Shown: in pieces, positions 48,401-62,597 of the stretch | Layout: the number at the start of each line of letters is the position of its first letter | Numbering within the stretch: position 1 is the first letter of the stretch | Assembly: GCA_037951165.1 (NCBI GenBank) | Contig: JBBDHG010000024.1 | Span: forward strand, 7,398,501 to 7,462,500 | Source of the DNA: Lophius americanus | Taxonomy: Eukaryota > Chordata > Actinopteri > Lophiiformes > Lophiidae | DNA length: 64,000 nucleotides | Direction of reading: 5' to 3' | Notes under the pieces: generated by a model | What the model saw: the letters and a program-made list of their open reading frames with translations, nothing else | The model's database searches: none | Told to the model about the DNA's origin: nothing | Translations under genes and position numbers: made by a program

Positions 48401-51400
48401 CATTTATCTATCTAAAACTACAGATGCTTTTGTAATAACCTTAAGACTAACAGATCATTTCATGTTGAAAATAAACCACAAATAGAAACTAGTACATTTG
48501 TGATGGCCTTGCTACAGAAAAAAAAAAAACTTGTACCGTACTAATGTGAATAAAACAGTAAGTCCATTATCATGGGAGAATATGAGCAAACTGACATGAA
48601 AAGTTCAAACGTGCCAAAAAATGTAAAATCAAGCAAATTAAAGACACCAATAAAGAGATAAAGACCTTTAGGACCCCCAACAAAGTGTGTGTGAAATTTC
48701 ATTGAATTCCGTCCAGCAGTTTTCAAGGAGATGAGGACAAATTATTCCCAGGTACGTATGTATCTCCCTTCTTTCAAGGGGAATGTTATGGCTGGTCGTT
48801 CATATTTATTTCCACCTGTGACGATCTTAACGGTACTCGGCTTCTTGACCCACACGGTAAGACGGTCCAAACGTCCAAATCACAACACTGTGGTCGATTG
48901 TTTTAATGACTTTTTCAAAAGAAAAAGACTTAATGTCCAGCATGATCGTGCCAATCCCCTGTGCCACACATCCTAAAAGGATATTTCCACTCAGTCCCTC
49001 TTTCTCCTTATAACCGCTGATGTGTTGCAGCTGATTAATTCAAAATTATACATGAGATTAGAAACCTACCTTTAAATTAACATCATCTTACCAAAGTAAG
49101 TAGATTGGGATGTTTAATTAACACTTCACAAAGAAATGGCTTAAACTGGGCCATAACATATGATGTGTTTACAGTAATGTCAGTGTAAATGCTAACCAGG
49201 ATAGCACAGACCTCCCCAAAGGCCGAACAATCATTAAATAAACAGTTTTGTGGAAATTGTTTCAATGGCTTTTGTATAATAAGTGAGAATGGCGGAGAAA
49301 GGTCTCCCATACGATATTAAAGGAACTTAGAAATCATTCCTGGATTTTCACCAAAATGTAATATCTCCTTCTCTGACCCATACCTTCACCCTTCCACAAC
49401 ATTTTATGACAAATTGATTCAATAGTTCTGGTGCAATTAAGGAAAGAAAGCAGGAGGGAAGACTCCTGGCAGGAATAGCTGGGAATAGGAAGTCTGTTTC
49501 AATGTCTTTAATGTTACTAGTGTTGTTGCTGGTTTCATATTTGTTCAAACCGTACCCAGCAATAGATTTGACTCTGGTTTATTTGAGTTTGTGTGTGGTG
49601 GAGAAGTTAGTCAAAGATCTCATCCACAGAGGCCTCACTCACTGTCAGATCTCCGTCTCATTAATGGGCTGATGAAGGATTAGAAAACTGATGTGCTGTG
49701 ATCCCTCAGTCACAATTTAAATTTAATTTCATATGACAGGAGGCTATGCAAATATTTAAAGCTCCACTAGATGGCAGTGTTGCACTTTGGTAATCCAGAG
49801 CTTGCCTGAATCACCAGAAGTCGCTTCCTGTCTGTACTCTATATTAAAAATTGACATTGTGAGGATTCCATTGCCGGGGACTATTTCAATGTCTCTGAAA
49901 CAAACAGAAAGGCAGCAACTCGGAGTTTGAGCCCCATGGGACAGCTCAACATACTGAGAACAGGGCTAATGGTGGCTGTCGGCTTAGGGGCCTTCGGTTC
50001 TGCAGGCACTCTGGCTTTATGGTCAGTCTTGTCGATACCCTACTTCTGTCCCATCAGCCAGAGCTTCACAAGCCAACAGACATCCGTCCTACACTTCTGG
50101 TAGCCTCAGGCCCCTGGCTTCCCTCCAGCCTCCTGAGACTCTGTCGGTCTTTACCGGGCCTTGGCATGAGCCTCCATGGGAAAGCAAACAATCGTTTGTT
50201 AGCCTGACAGGAAGAATAAGAGAGTGGGTCTAAGGGATAAGAAAAGAGACGGTGAATGTGAAGTGTAGAGGTACAACATGGTGAAAGAAGTCGGGCTGAA
50301 GGTGAAGACTGCAGTCAACAGTTGCCGAATTTGGGCAACATCTGAGAGGTGACACAAAGGGAGGAAGGATAGCCTCAATTACAAACTTGACATTTTTATA
50401 ATGACCTCATTTCTAACTGTGACATACTGATCTGTCATAACAATATAACCACCTGCCTTATATTGTGTAAATCTCCATTTACTGCAAAGCAGCTCTGTCC
50501 CATCAAGCCATGGACAATACCAAGCTGGTACCAAGATGTTTGTGAAAGATCCTCTAAGTCCTGTAAGTTGTTAGAATGACTCTTACTGTCGTGTTCCACA
50601 AACCATTCCCAAACCATTTTTTTTCAGTGTGGCAGGGCACATTGTATTTAAAACCAGTAGACGATGCTAGGACTTGGCACACCCAGGTGTGGCACACCAA
50701 AGCCTGGCTACGAGACAACACGCCTTCGGTGCATATTCATTGGGGTCTTCAAATCGGCGCGTTGTGACACTACACGAAAAACCACTTTGCCATGGGAGAC
50801 TGTACCGAGGGCTATCGACCCGACAACACGGCTTACAGGGTGACAGAGGCACACAACCCCACAGATCACGTCAAAGGAGACCCCCGGGTTGACCCAGAAC
50901 ACACTTGAGGGACTATTTTTCTCATCTTGCCTGGGAACACCTCAGGATCCCCCAGAATGAGCTGGAGAAAGTTGCTTGGGAGAGGGGCATCTGGAATGCC
51001 CTTCTCAGCCTGCTGCAACTACGACCTGACCCACGATAAGCGGCAGAGAATGTATCGATGTGTGGATTGATGCATTATCCTGCCAAATGAGACCAATGCA
51101 ATTACTGTTTCCATGATGGGGTGTTCGTGGTCTGCGACTGTTTTTGGGTTGATGTTACATGTTCAAATAACATTCACATGGATGGCAGAACCCAAGGTTT
51201 CCCCAGCAGAACGTTGCCCCAGCTTGCCCTCTCTTCCCACAGTGCATCCTGGTGCCTTTTTTCCCCCTGGTCAGCGATGCACATGCACACATTAGACCAT
51301 GTTTCTTCATGGTCCAGTTCCGATGCTGATGTGGCAACTGTAGGTACTTTCCGCATTAGACAGGGGTCATCGAGGTCACTTTGACGGTCCGCAGCGTAGC

Positions 51401-54400
51401 AGCCGCTTACGCTACAATACACTGATGCCCTTCTTTCAGAAACTGCATGGTATTTTTTCTACAATTTGGGTTTCAGCAGCTCTTCTGTGGGATCAGACAA
51501 CACGCGTTAGTTAGCCTTCGCTCCCCACACACATCATCTTGCCTTGGGGCGGCCATTACTCTGTTGCTAGTTCCCAGGTTTTTCCTTTCTAAAACCACTC
51601 TGGTAGCTCCTAATCATTGCACAACCAACACAAAACCTGCCGTTTTGGAAATTGTGCCAGTCGTCAATTTCCCCCACATCAAAGATCTGGACAATTCCCA
51701 AGTTTTCCTGCTTCTAACACATCAACTTTGAGAACAAATTGTTAACTTGCTGCTTCTGGGATACCATCCACTGTCTGATTCTATTATAGCAAGATAATCA
51801 ATGTTATTTACTTCACCTGTCAGTGGTTGTAACGTTATGTCTCTTTTGATGCACGTGTCCTGATCTACACTCAAATGCTTCTATGCAGACAACTTCATCA
51901 AGCTCCTCGAACAGTTGCATTATGCAATCATTGTGAATAAAAGCGTATTTAATTTCACACTGAGGGGATTAGACACGAGGAGACTTTCATTCTCACCTTC
52001 CCATGGTAATCCTTCCAAGCTCCATGCTGGAGATTAGATCTCCGTGTTAAAACAGAACAATTGATGGCAATACTGAATGAAGAAATCACTCCAAGATGAA
52101 CGGGTCTTTCAGTGTTCAGTATGTGTTGTTCTGGTACCGGTTCTCGTTTAAATGTCATCCAATCGTATTTTTTAGTAACTGAAGAAATAGTCTTCATAGT
52201 TATAGCCATAATCATAACCAAATGAGGAAAGGGGGGGGGGCTTTGTAAAGCAAATACATGCATATTGTAAGACATCAAACCACAAGATGTTTCCTCAATT
52301 TCTCTTGCTTTGATATTCTGATAGATGATAAGCTCCGAAAGCATTAGAATTCAGAATTTTGAGGCCGAAAAGAATGAGCAGTATATTACCGGCAGCCCAT
52401 TAAAGGGGCTTAATGAGCATCGAGACTCAATTAAAGCTGGAATTACCCCCTCATCACGGAGCAGCTCAACTGTGGACGAGGACGGGAAAGTAGGACCCAA
52501 ACGGACGCGTCTGCTCTCACATCCACACACACTCCACTGCTGTAGATGTAAGGGAATACCTTGCATATTAGTACAGAACTACTCTAAAGGAGCCCCTGGC
52601 GGAATCGCTGAAAATACACAGTAATAAATCTGCAAGTGCAAACAGGGCCAAGATCTTACAAACACACACACACACGCACACACACACTCACAGACACACA
52701 CACGCACGCACGCACACACAGCCCTGTCGGAGTAGGCAGCTGATAAGGGTTTTAGCAGCTTGGCTCAGCTCAGTCTATTTAATAAGGAGGATTCACATGC
52801 TGCCTCGGCGCTGGCTAAACAATGGAGAAAAGACTCCCTTTCACAGATGAGCCACAATACCAGCGGAGCTCCTTACCCAAGCTGACACTTTTAATCTTTT
52901 TTTTTTTTGTGGAAAAGTGGGTTTAAGTAGCGCTTGTTGATCATGGCTGTACTGGGCGCGGGAAGCGGCGATCACATCGTACCTGTTGAACAGATTGTTT
53001 CTGGACACCATTCGCAGGAAGCCCGTTGGATCAGTGACGGAGTTAAGCTTGTTGTTGAACTCCTCAAACTGTTGGTCCAACAAATCTCCCGCCTCGCTCT
53101 CAGTCTCGCTGCTCGAACACCCTCTGGAACAGAGAGAGAGAGAGAGACAAAGAGAGAGTCACCGAAATGTTGGCAAGAAAAAGGCACTTGAGCAAAGTAG
53201 ACAATACGCAGAATCCTATTGTTACACACTGCTCTACACACACACACACACGCGCACATACACATTTGGCCTAATTTCCCAGACTTGCTCCAACAATCCT
53301 GACGGTAGACGTGGTTAAATCCTGTCATTATGATGCTGGTGATGCTGATCCAGTCAGTAGGGGAGTCAACCTTCTCCATCTCAAACACCACCTCGCTGAC
53401 ACTCCGGTTGTCTCCGCCTTCATGCCTGATCCTCTCCTCTGATGCACCCACCTCATGTGTGCCAGCTTCCTGCCGTATCAGAGTGGACTCACACCGCAGG
53501 ATCTCTGACATTTCATGCTCACCAGTCACACCAAACAATCCATAAAAGACATAAAAAATACAAACGAGGAAAGTGCCTAGTGCGAAATAGAAAAAGAAAT
53601 GCGATGTTGCGACTTGTTCCACTCAGTAATGGTTGGTGGAATAAAAGCTGCAGTTTCTTATCTCCTGGGGATACACCAACAGCACTATGTGAGCAGAAGA
53701 CATGTTGGATGCAGAGAACTGTGGCACATGGACAGTGATGCCCTCCGTGATTGGGAGCAAACCGAAACTGAAAATCATCTAAAGGCCCATTTACGCTCCA
53801 CATAAACGACATGACGTATGGAGTCTTCCTCATCCACCATTTTTTGTGTGCATAAAAGACGCACGCTTATACATAGATTTCTACTGTCAGGAATGCTGCA
53901 CCCCAACCCCCTCTCTATATCCTCACTGTCTTCCAAACACATCTGCTCTTCCCATTCTTCTCCTTCCCAATCATTTTCCCTCGGTCCCTTATTGTGAAGT
54001 GCTGCCTTGCAGTTTCTCTGTACTCTGGAGAATGAAGGGGCTGGTAAGTGGTGCCATATTGTGCCCATCCAGGCGCAGTGGTGTGTGTGCAGCTTCCCAT
54101 TGGAGTAGTAAATGAGCTGGTAATGGGGCAGGAGGGCCGGGCTGCTAGGGTGGCGGAGGTTGGCGCTGGGCGGGCCAGCTGGGCACTATGGATCAAACAG
54201 CAACTAGAGAAATGATGTCGAGGAGTGATTTTAGCTGTCAGTACATCTCCTCTGGCTATATCCCTGCAGTCTTAAACTACCAGCCTCTGATTTCTTAAAC
54301 ACTGACTTCAACATTGGATCTTAATCACCCTCTTTATTTTCCCAGTAAACGCCACTCTCTCCTCCTTCGCTGGTCCGGTTCAGTCTTTCTTAGGTGAGTT

Positions 54401-57400
54401 CAAAAAGCCATGATTCTATTAATTCCGGCATTAATAGAATGCCGGAATTAATAACACATCAACCGTATCCACCCTATGGATTAGCTTCTTTGCATGTTTA
54501 GTGTAGCATGCGTTTCGTTACCGAGGTTTTGATGCATTTAACGATTCGGAAACTTTAAATAACGGTCCTGAGTTAGATTTACTCTTTTCTGCATGAATAT
54601 TTGAACAAATGAATATAAAACAAGTTAAGAGGAAAATATTTCAAGTCATAAAATCACTGCCAAGTCAAAATGAAACTTGATATATTTTGAGGGAATTGCA
54701 AATTAAAAAGGGAAATCTTTGTTCCTACAAAACTGTCAAACTGATTTATTTTCAAATGAGAAAAAAATACCATAAAACCCTGGTGTAATATGTAGTATTA
54801 CAGATCTTTGACAATTGCAACATTTCAAAAATCATTTCATTAAAGTCTCCCATCTTTTGTTCATTCATTCATTCATTATCCGTAACCGTGTATCCTGTTC
54901 AGGGTTTTGAGGGCTGGAGCCCATCCCAGCTGACAGGTTCATTTTGCTCTATTTTATTTCCCCCATAATTCTCCTTTGAGGAGAGATGAGGATGGGGTCT
55001 GGTATGGATTCATCCAGGAGTGTTAGATCACTACGGAAAGTATGAAATCCTTTCTAAAGCAATGAAGACATAATTGATAAAGGGCTATCACAAATGGCCG
55101 ACGTCTGACCTGCTGTAATAAGACTCCACTCCCAGAGCCTCACGCGCACTGGCGATGTGCTGCTCCAGCGAGGAGCTGCTGGTCACGCCCCCGCAGCCGC
55201 CCTCCTGGAAGTCTGATCCGCCTTCTGATCCGCCCTCGCCCAGGTACACCTCATGGAACTTCAGGATGCCTGTGGAGAGAGGAGGGAGTGAAAACCTGGC
55301 CGGCCGCCCTCCTCCTTTCCTTCAGGCGTTCGTGACGTGAAAAGTGTAACGACAAAAGAACGAACGGAATCATTTCCCACACTGCTTTTTCTCATATGTT
55401 TGTATCACTGGCTCTGGACAGGAGGGAATATTGGGTCATTTAGGAAGATGTCTGCGAGTGAGGCCGGGTGCGGTCGTGCCTCTGCAAACCAAAATGCATA
55501 AAACAAATAACGTTCAATAAAAGATAAGAGAGGGCTGCCTGTGCCATCTGCTGCCTGCCGTGAGAGCTCACATCAGAGGAGTGTGTGTGTGTGTTTGTGT
55601 GTTTCTGGGGAAATACGTGCATGACAGAGCTATAAAAACAATCTGCTTGCATGTGCCGTTTTTCTTAATTGCATTTAAAATGCACTTTTTGCATTTAAAT
55701 GGAGAGTATAGTGATCCTGGTGTAAAAGTCTGTGAGCACTATTTTCTACCACATGCCACACAATTTGCACTTCTGAGGTAATTAGGATCTTAGTATTCCT
55801 TTTTAGTGATGGGAGACTCTTTAGAGCGTGTCGTTTGTATGCCAGCTGGATGCCAGGGAATGCAGGGAAGCGACAGGCAGGTGATTAGCGAGCAAGTGGC
55901 TTCCTCCTGGCCCCGGGCGATATTCGGTGCCTCCAATGGTCCCTGTCGTGTTTCTCCCTTCCTTATGACTGGTGCCGCGGGGTCAAGTTCATCTGGTTGC
56001 CTGGGAGCTAGATTTGATCAGATGCTCAGGCTTTGTGGCGTGGGACATGGGTCACAGCTCTCAATTCCTTCCTTTACAGCAGAGAGGAGAGTAGAGCCAA
56101 CAAAAAAAAACTGCGCACTGAGATGGCGGCATCATTTTTTGGCCACAAACACAGATCAATGTAACTCTCATTATCTGGACCTAATCTTCTCAGTTGAAGA
56201 CTGAGTTTGGGATAAAATTCTGCCAGACCAGCCTCTGGACATTCATTGGCTAACACAGTTAGTTTGGAATAGATGACGTCGATATAAGGACATCCATACA
56301 ATGTGGAAAGATTTGAATAAAGAACTTTTATTCCGAGGATGTCAAGAAGTCATTTCAGACACATAGAAATCCCTTATTTCTGTCCTGAACCTGATACTTA
56401 TTTTTCTCGTTTGGTGCTAACAGCACCAGCCGTAACAACAGGTAAAGTCACAATAACATTGATTATCTCATCACAATGTCACCTGTTGGTGGGGGGGGGG
56501 GGGAGGATTTATCAGGCAGCGAGGCAAACATTTTTCCGTGAAGTTAGAAGCAGGAAAAATTGGCAAGAGTAAGGATGTCATTGTTGACACGGGACAAATT
56601 GTGATGGCCTGAACTGAGTCAGAGCATCTCTGATGGGCGCACCAGGCTCATTGATATGCGCGACAAGCAAAGGCTTGTCTGTGTTTTCCGATACCACAGA
56701 AGAGTAGCACAAAATGCTCGAGTAGTCGGATGGAAAAGGTTCAGAACACACTGTTTTAGCGGAGGAACAACCTACAGAAAGCTTTTTACCTCCTCCTATG
56801 GGGGTTTGTTTTTCTCAGCGTTTGTTTGTTAGCAGGATTTCAGAAAAGCTACAAGACAGATACAAGAATCTTGATGGGTTGGTTGGTCATGTGACTGGGA
56901 AGAACCCATTGAATTTGGAGTGAGTTGTGTGTTTTTTTTAGCTTTTTTGAACATTTTATCTTAGGGCTTTTTGGACTCCTTTTGTCAGTTACACATGAAC
57001 TATTTGAGGGGTCACTTTTAAACTGGCCGGAAAGATGGGTCATGTGACATGGAGCAAATGATCAAGCTTACATCCCAATTAGTTGGTTAAACATTGATTT
57101 TCTTGAATAACTATCAAACCTTTAATGATGTCAAATTAATTCCAAATTCTAGAGGGGGGTCGGCTTTTCATGGTCACCTAAAACAAAATGGATTGCTTTT
57201 AGGTGATATAATGGGTGCTGCCTAGTCTCATTGTGAAACTTACATTTCGTGAGTCACATATGCGGGCGGATTCTTGATCTCTCTGCCTGTGTTAGTGTTA
57301 GTGTGACAGCAGAGGAGACAAAAATTAGCAGAGGTGTACACAATTCTGTCAATGTGTAGCAACGCCACAAGAAAAAAAAAAAAGAAGAAAAGACAAGAAC

Positions 57401-57762
57401 CCGAAAACACAGACGTGTGATGAAAAGAGACGGGTGAATTATGTTCTGACTGGCTTCAGCAGCTGACTCTTTTCCTGCTGGCGTGTGAGGAGATGTTGCC
57501 GATGCTCTTTGGCTTTGTCACTATCAATTACCACGGTCGGTTGGCAGATGCTTTCTGGGGTGTGACGCAAAGCAGGGGGCAAATCCTTACAGCGGAGCGC
57601 CACTTCAGCATAGTCTTCCTACCCCAGCAGCTGAAGGCAAGCGCCAGCCCGCAGACCTTTTATCCTCTTTGATTTAACAAGGAAGTGTGTGTGTATGTGT
57701 GTGTGTGTGTGTACGTGTGTATGTGTATGCGTGTCTGTGTGTTTATGTTTGTGTACATGTGT

Positions 57763-57794
<32 letters not shown>

Positions 57795-60700
57795 TTATTA
57801 TGGGCCTCCATCTGGGGGTCTAAGGTTCTGCTGTTCATGTGTGAAATGTCATTAAATTCTGTCTCTGAGTTGTAGATGCGATCTGGATGATCTATATCTC
57901 ATTATGAAGGATGTTTGCGACACACTGACAAGGTCCTGCTCGCCCATCTTGACTGTGAGAACAAAAATTTGAAAGACTTCCACCAAATTTGATCGTGCAC
58001 CCTCTTAGGTCTCTGACAGCAGGGAAGATGTTTTAAATCCAAACTAGAAAAATGTGCCGAGGACACAGATACCCACTAAACTGGAAGAACTCCATTTGTT
58101 CTGATGGGGATCGTACATAACGTCTCTTATAGGGGAATGTGAGCAAACTGACATGAAACGTGAGTTCAAACACGCCAACTAAGCACTTTGAAGAAACTAA
58201 TTATGGGATGCACACCTTCAGGTCTCCTACGAAGGACCTGTGAAAGCTCACTGAATATTTCCAAGCAGTTTTTGAGGAGATGTTGTGGATAGACGTTACA
58301 TGCAGACAGACAAGGAGAACTCTATTTGGGCCCTTTGGCAGTGACTTGAAAGTTATTACAAAAGGACAGACAGACACGGTTCGATTTCAAGGTCTGAACA
58401 TAACAGTTGGCCAGCTGAGCGATGTGTCATTCAGAGACTCAGTCCTTACCTGCTCCTGGAGCCAGCAGCCAGCTGTACAGGTAACCAGCTGCCATGGAGA
58501 AATAGAGCACCAAAGCCCTCTGGCTGTTGACAGTATCCAAAATGTGCTCCACTGTCACCGGGGTGTATGGGTCCGACTCCTGCTGGCCTGTTTGTCTCTC
58601 CACCAACAGGTCAGCGAAGGCTCGTGTGCGCCCCCGCTCCGCCACTGCCAGAGCCTCATCATGGTGGCCTGGGGTCATTAAAGGTCAGCGCTTACTTACA
58701 CGGTTATGCTTTCAGATATAGAATGAAGAAAACAAGACTTGAGATGTGTCTCCGGTCATACCAAGGCTGACAAGGACCCTCTGGAGAGCCTGGTAACAGG
58801 AGGTTTGCAGGTCGAAAAGGGACAGTTTATAGTCTGTGCTGTGCTGGGCTTCATGGCGGATGGTCTCAAACAGTGCAGATGCTCGATAGAGCTGCAAATA
58901 AACACAGCAACAATAAGATATTAGTCGTAATATGATATATATCACACTCGTATTAATTGTTTTTGTTGGTTTGGGTTAGTGCTGTGCAGTTGTGGGACAA
59001 TCATTAAGATCCTTCATTTAAGAAAAGGTACTATTAATATATATTTGTAATACTATCAGCTAAATGTACTTGTATTGGATTCAGCGGTACTTATAGAGTA
59101 AAATTCAATAATACAGTTTTTTTTTGGTTTAAATAAAAAAGAAAACAATTATTGTTGTTATTAAAAGATTGTACGTCCAAAGTTAACCTTTTTTTTCCCC
59201 CTTTTTATTAATCTTAGAGTATAGTACAGATTTTTATAATCAGCTTAGTCAAAACACTAAATTTCTGAGTTTCCATTGCTTTAACAAACAGAAATGTCTT
59301 AAATTTTGTTAAAGGCAGATTAAGGTCTAGATTTCATTGTAGTTCAAGAATTCAAGTCATGCAAAATAAGATATGACTCTCATCACCAATTTTTCTTGAT
59401 CCAAGATTTCATCTAAGAATACTTAAATACTTACTACATCTTACTGGATTGTTAAATCAATGGCAGTGAATTAGAGACGAATAAATCTAAAAATGTAACA
59501 TTCATTAGCTCAGAAGGAAATTGATCTTTTTTTAGCCGTAGTTTCCTTCTTTTTCCTTCAAGGGCATTCAACACATATTTATTTTCAGTGGAAAAACAGA
59601 TTATTTTATGAAAAAGTAAGTATTCCTGCTGACGAATCAACCAACAAACAAGGTCATGTTCGGTATGTTCATCCCTGATTACTTGGTAGCGCCAAAAGTA
59701 ATCAGTGAGGAAGAAGTCAGCTGTCATATAGGGGCCACATTTTGCACACAAAGACCAAATATATTAATCTCCCTAATCAGTACGATGTTTAAAGCCTTCG
59801 TCATTTATTCCTAGCCTTGCTGTTGGCTCTACTGCTTTAGGAAAAGACACACCTAATTTTAAAAAAAAGGGCAAATTTTGTCTCGTTGTAGCACATTGTG
59901 CATAGGAGCAATTTCACAAGCTGTTTTTTTTTAATTTAATTTTTAACTAAGTTGCAACGCAAACATCATACAAACAATATTTTCCCCCCCAAAAATGTAA
60001 TACATGAGCTATTACAAAAGAGTTAACATATGCTATTACAACTTGTGTAGCCGTTTAGAAAAGAAAAAGTTACAACCTGAGCAGAGAGAAAATGCCCTTC
60101 AGGGTCCAATCAGCTAATTTCCCTCTAAACCTGCCGCTTGATCCACCCATGCTAATAATAATAATGTCAAATAAATGTAATAGACATCAAAAAGCAACAG
60201 CCAACTCTGACATGTCACGCAGCAGTGGCTTACAATTGTATAAAATGGAAATACTCAAATTAAGAATATAAAATTTTACTTTGGTACTTGGGTAAATATA
60301 GTTGTAACGTTACATTTCTATAAGAATAAGAATAAGAATTAACCTAAATAGGGGGTGTGTGACTAGCATTTTTCATTTGTTTGATTCCTGGATTGGTAAA
60401 CCCGTGAAAAAATGTTTGTGGCCACTAGATGGCATCATTCCACCTTATCACTGATGAGCACTGATGCCTTTAAATTTTGCTACTCTATCAGTAAAGCAAA
60501 GTACTGTAACATAGCCTTATGAATCACCAACCAGCGAAGGTGGACCTCTGCTCAGCTCTTATCTATCTGAATGTGGGAGAGGGGCTATGAAGCTAAACTA
60601 TCACCATGGTATCTTGGCACCGACAGCATCCTGTCCAAGTGAATAAGAGCTTTGTGAACTCAATAGACCTGTCTGCGTTATTAAACCTCACTGTTCGGTG

Positions 60701-62566
60701 CCAGACATTGGATTGAGAGAAGGAGAGAGACAATGGGAAGGTGGGGCTGCACACTGGCCGAGCGGAGCTAGTCAGGATTGCTGATTCATGGGAGTATTTA
60801 TTGATTTCCTATTTCTGAGCCATGAAGGACGGCTGTTTGTGCCGCTGTCCAGGAGTCCGGGGCCGGCAGAGAGACTAAAGCACTCTGCTAACGCCGCTTA
60901 AGCATAGTTCATAATGAAAGCTGCAGTGGAGGAAATTATTTTATAAGAGAGACAGAGAGAAAAGCGATGTTCTTCTTCTGAGCCCGCATAAATGCCTATG
61001 CTATCGCTTGTCTGGAATATCCCAAGGTCATGCAGGAAAAGTGTGTCAGGAGGAGTGAGGGCGGAGAGTAGAGATCAGCAGAGAAACTGGGAGCTCTGCT
61101 GCAGTGGTGCTGGCAGACAAAGCTGCCAGTCTCGCTGATTCTGCTGATAGGGCCTTGGGAGGACTGCTGCCGCGCCGGTTTAATCTGTTAGGCTCGCAGA
61201 CATCCATTTAAGTGCGAAACAAATTTCTCACAATGCCTCTCCTATGGCCTGACCGCCTTCCTGGCGCAGATGCCGGAGGAACCAGCCCGAATGGGCTGGG
61301 TTCGCAGTGACTAACTTGGCGGCGATACAGGTACAATCCTCCCCATTCTTCAGCTGCAATACATCCACAGCACTCCCTTGTTTTAGCATCACTGGCACTT
61401 ACATGAGCTTAATCTGGCCCCGCCGCATTCAATCTGTAACACGAGCAGAGCTTGATACACGCACCGCTAATTATTTCTGTAAAATAACCTCCCTGAGGGT
61501 CACTCATCCTCTGTGAGGGATGATATCAGAGGGAGAAAACCCTTAATCCACGATAGAGACTGATATACATGAATTCATTGATCGGCGTTCTCTTACGGTA
61601 GGAATGTGAGCAAACCCTTAGAAGCTAAAACAGCAGATTAGAATCAGGACACGTCAATCTGGGTGTCATGGTGAACACAGGGATCACAGCGTGGGGGTTT
61701 CGACTACAATCGCGTTTAAATATATAGAGAATGAGGAACATGAGGTCAAGCGCTCTTATCCCGCACTTATGGATGCTTTATGAATTTCATTACACGGCGA
61801 TATCAATGAGGTGTGAAGTGGGTCAGGGTGTTTACCAAGGTCATGTGTAGCAACAAGCTCATGAATAACCATTTGGTCTATACTCTGAGGACAACGGTGT
61901 CCTTCCCACCGCCATTTCACACATGGAAGTTAGAAAAAGGGGCGGGATCTTAAACATTAACGTGGGACAACACAATCTCAATGTGCACGGCTTTAACTTC
62001 ACAGAAATTCCTAAATATGACTCACAATCCTCTCCTCCAGATACCACCTTGTTTCAGGCTCTCCTCTCCCAACTCTCCTTACAGATAATTACTAACAGAC
62101 AAAGTTAGTTCTTGAGAAGTATGATGCAGGACGGGGAAGAAAAACGAGAGTTATCTGGGTCACATAGATGTACGTAGTGCGCGTTTATCATGAGTGGAAT
62201 GTTTTGGACTAGATTTTGAAAATGAAAGCAGCTGAATAACATCCCTGCAGACACACGTGACAGCCGGCGCTGTCGGCAGACCGCTCACAGACCCGGGCGC
62301 AGGAGCTAAGAACATCATGGGCTGTGGTGTGCGGACAGACAGTAAAAAGAGATGTTAGGGGGATATTCCACGCTTGCCAGGTGGGCAGTGGGCTGAAGAG
62401 GATGGAGAGTGTGCGTGAGTGTGATGCGGAGGGACTCCTGAGACCATGCATAAAGATATAAAAAAACGCTCCTGTCACCTGTCTGCTGAGATGACAGCAT
62501 TTACCAGCTCACCAGACTCCCCAGCATATTGCCAGCAGGCGTGAGCAAACTCTAGAGCCACCTCTT

Positions 62567-62597
<31 letters not shown>

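Larger units (their letters stand above)
48191..52982 (-). other. ttc28: TTC28 intron between exons e and f
   Basis: 4.8 kb intron containing one copy of a dispersed repeat (48560-48730), a CTCF-like motif (49764-49778), a near full-length Tc1-like element split by a LINE fragment (50405-51850) and a CA repeat (52664-52718). Confidence 0.75.
53124..55109 (-). other. ttc28: TTC28 intron between exons d and e
   Basis: 2.0 kb. It holds the CT tract before exon e, a 15-bp perfect hairpin (54418-54452) and a short piece of a common fish repeat (54850-54940). Open frames near 53200-54200 show no known domain. Confidence 0.7.
55270..58449 (-). other. ttc28: TTC28 intron between exons c and d
   Basis: 3.2 kb intron containing a Tc1-like remnant (56430-56760), a decayed dispersed repeat (56780-57060), a GT repeat (57686-57793) and a second copy of the repeat seen at 48.6 kb (58130-58300). 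Confidence 0.75.

Noticed and set aside
55806..56204. 132-codon plus-strand frame
   Set aside because: No domain, within a TTC28 intron and running into the region before a transposon remnant; no support as a gene.
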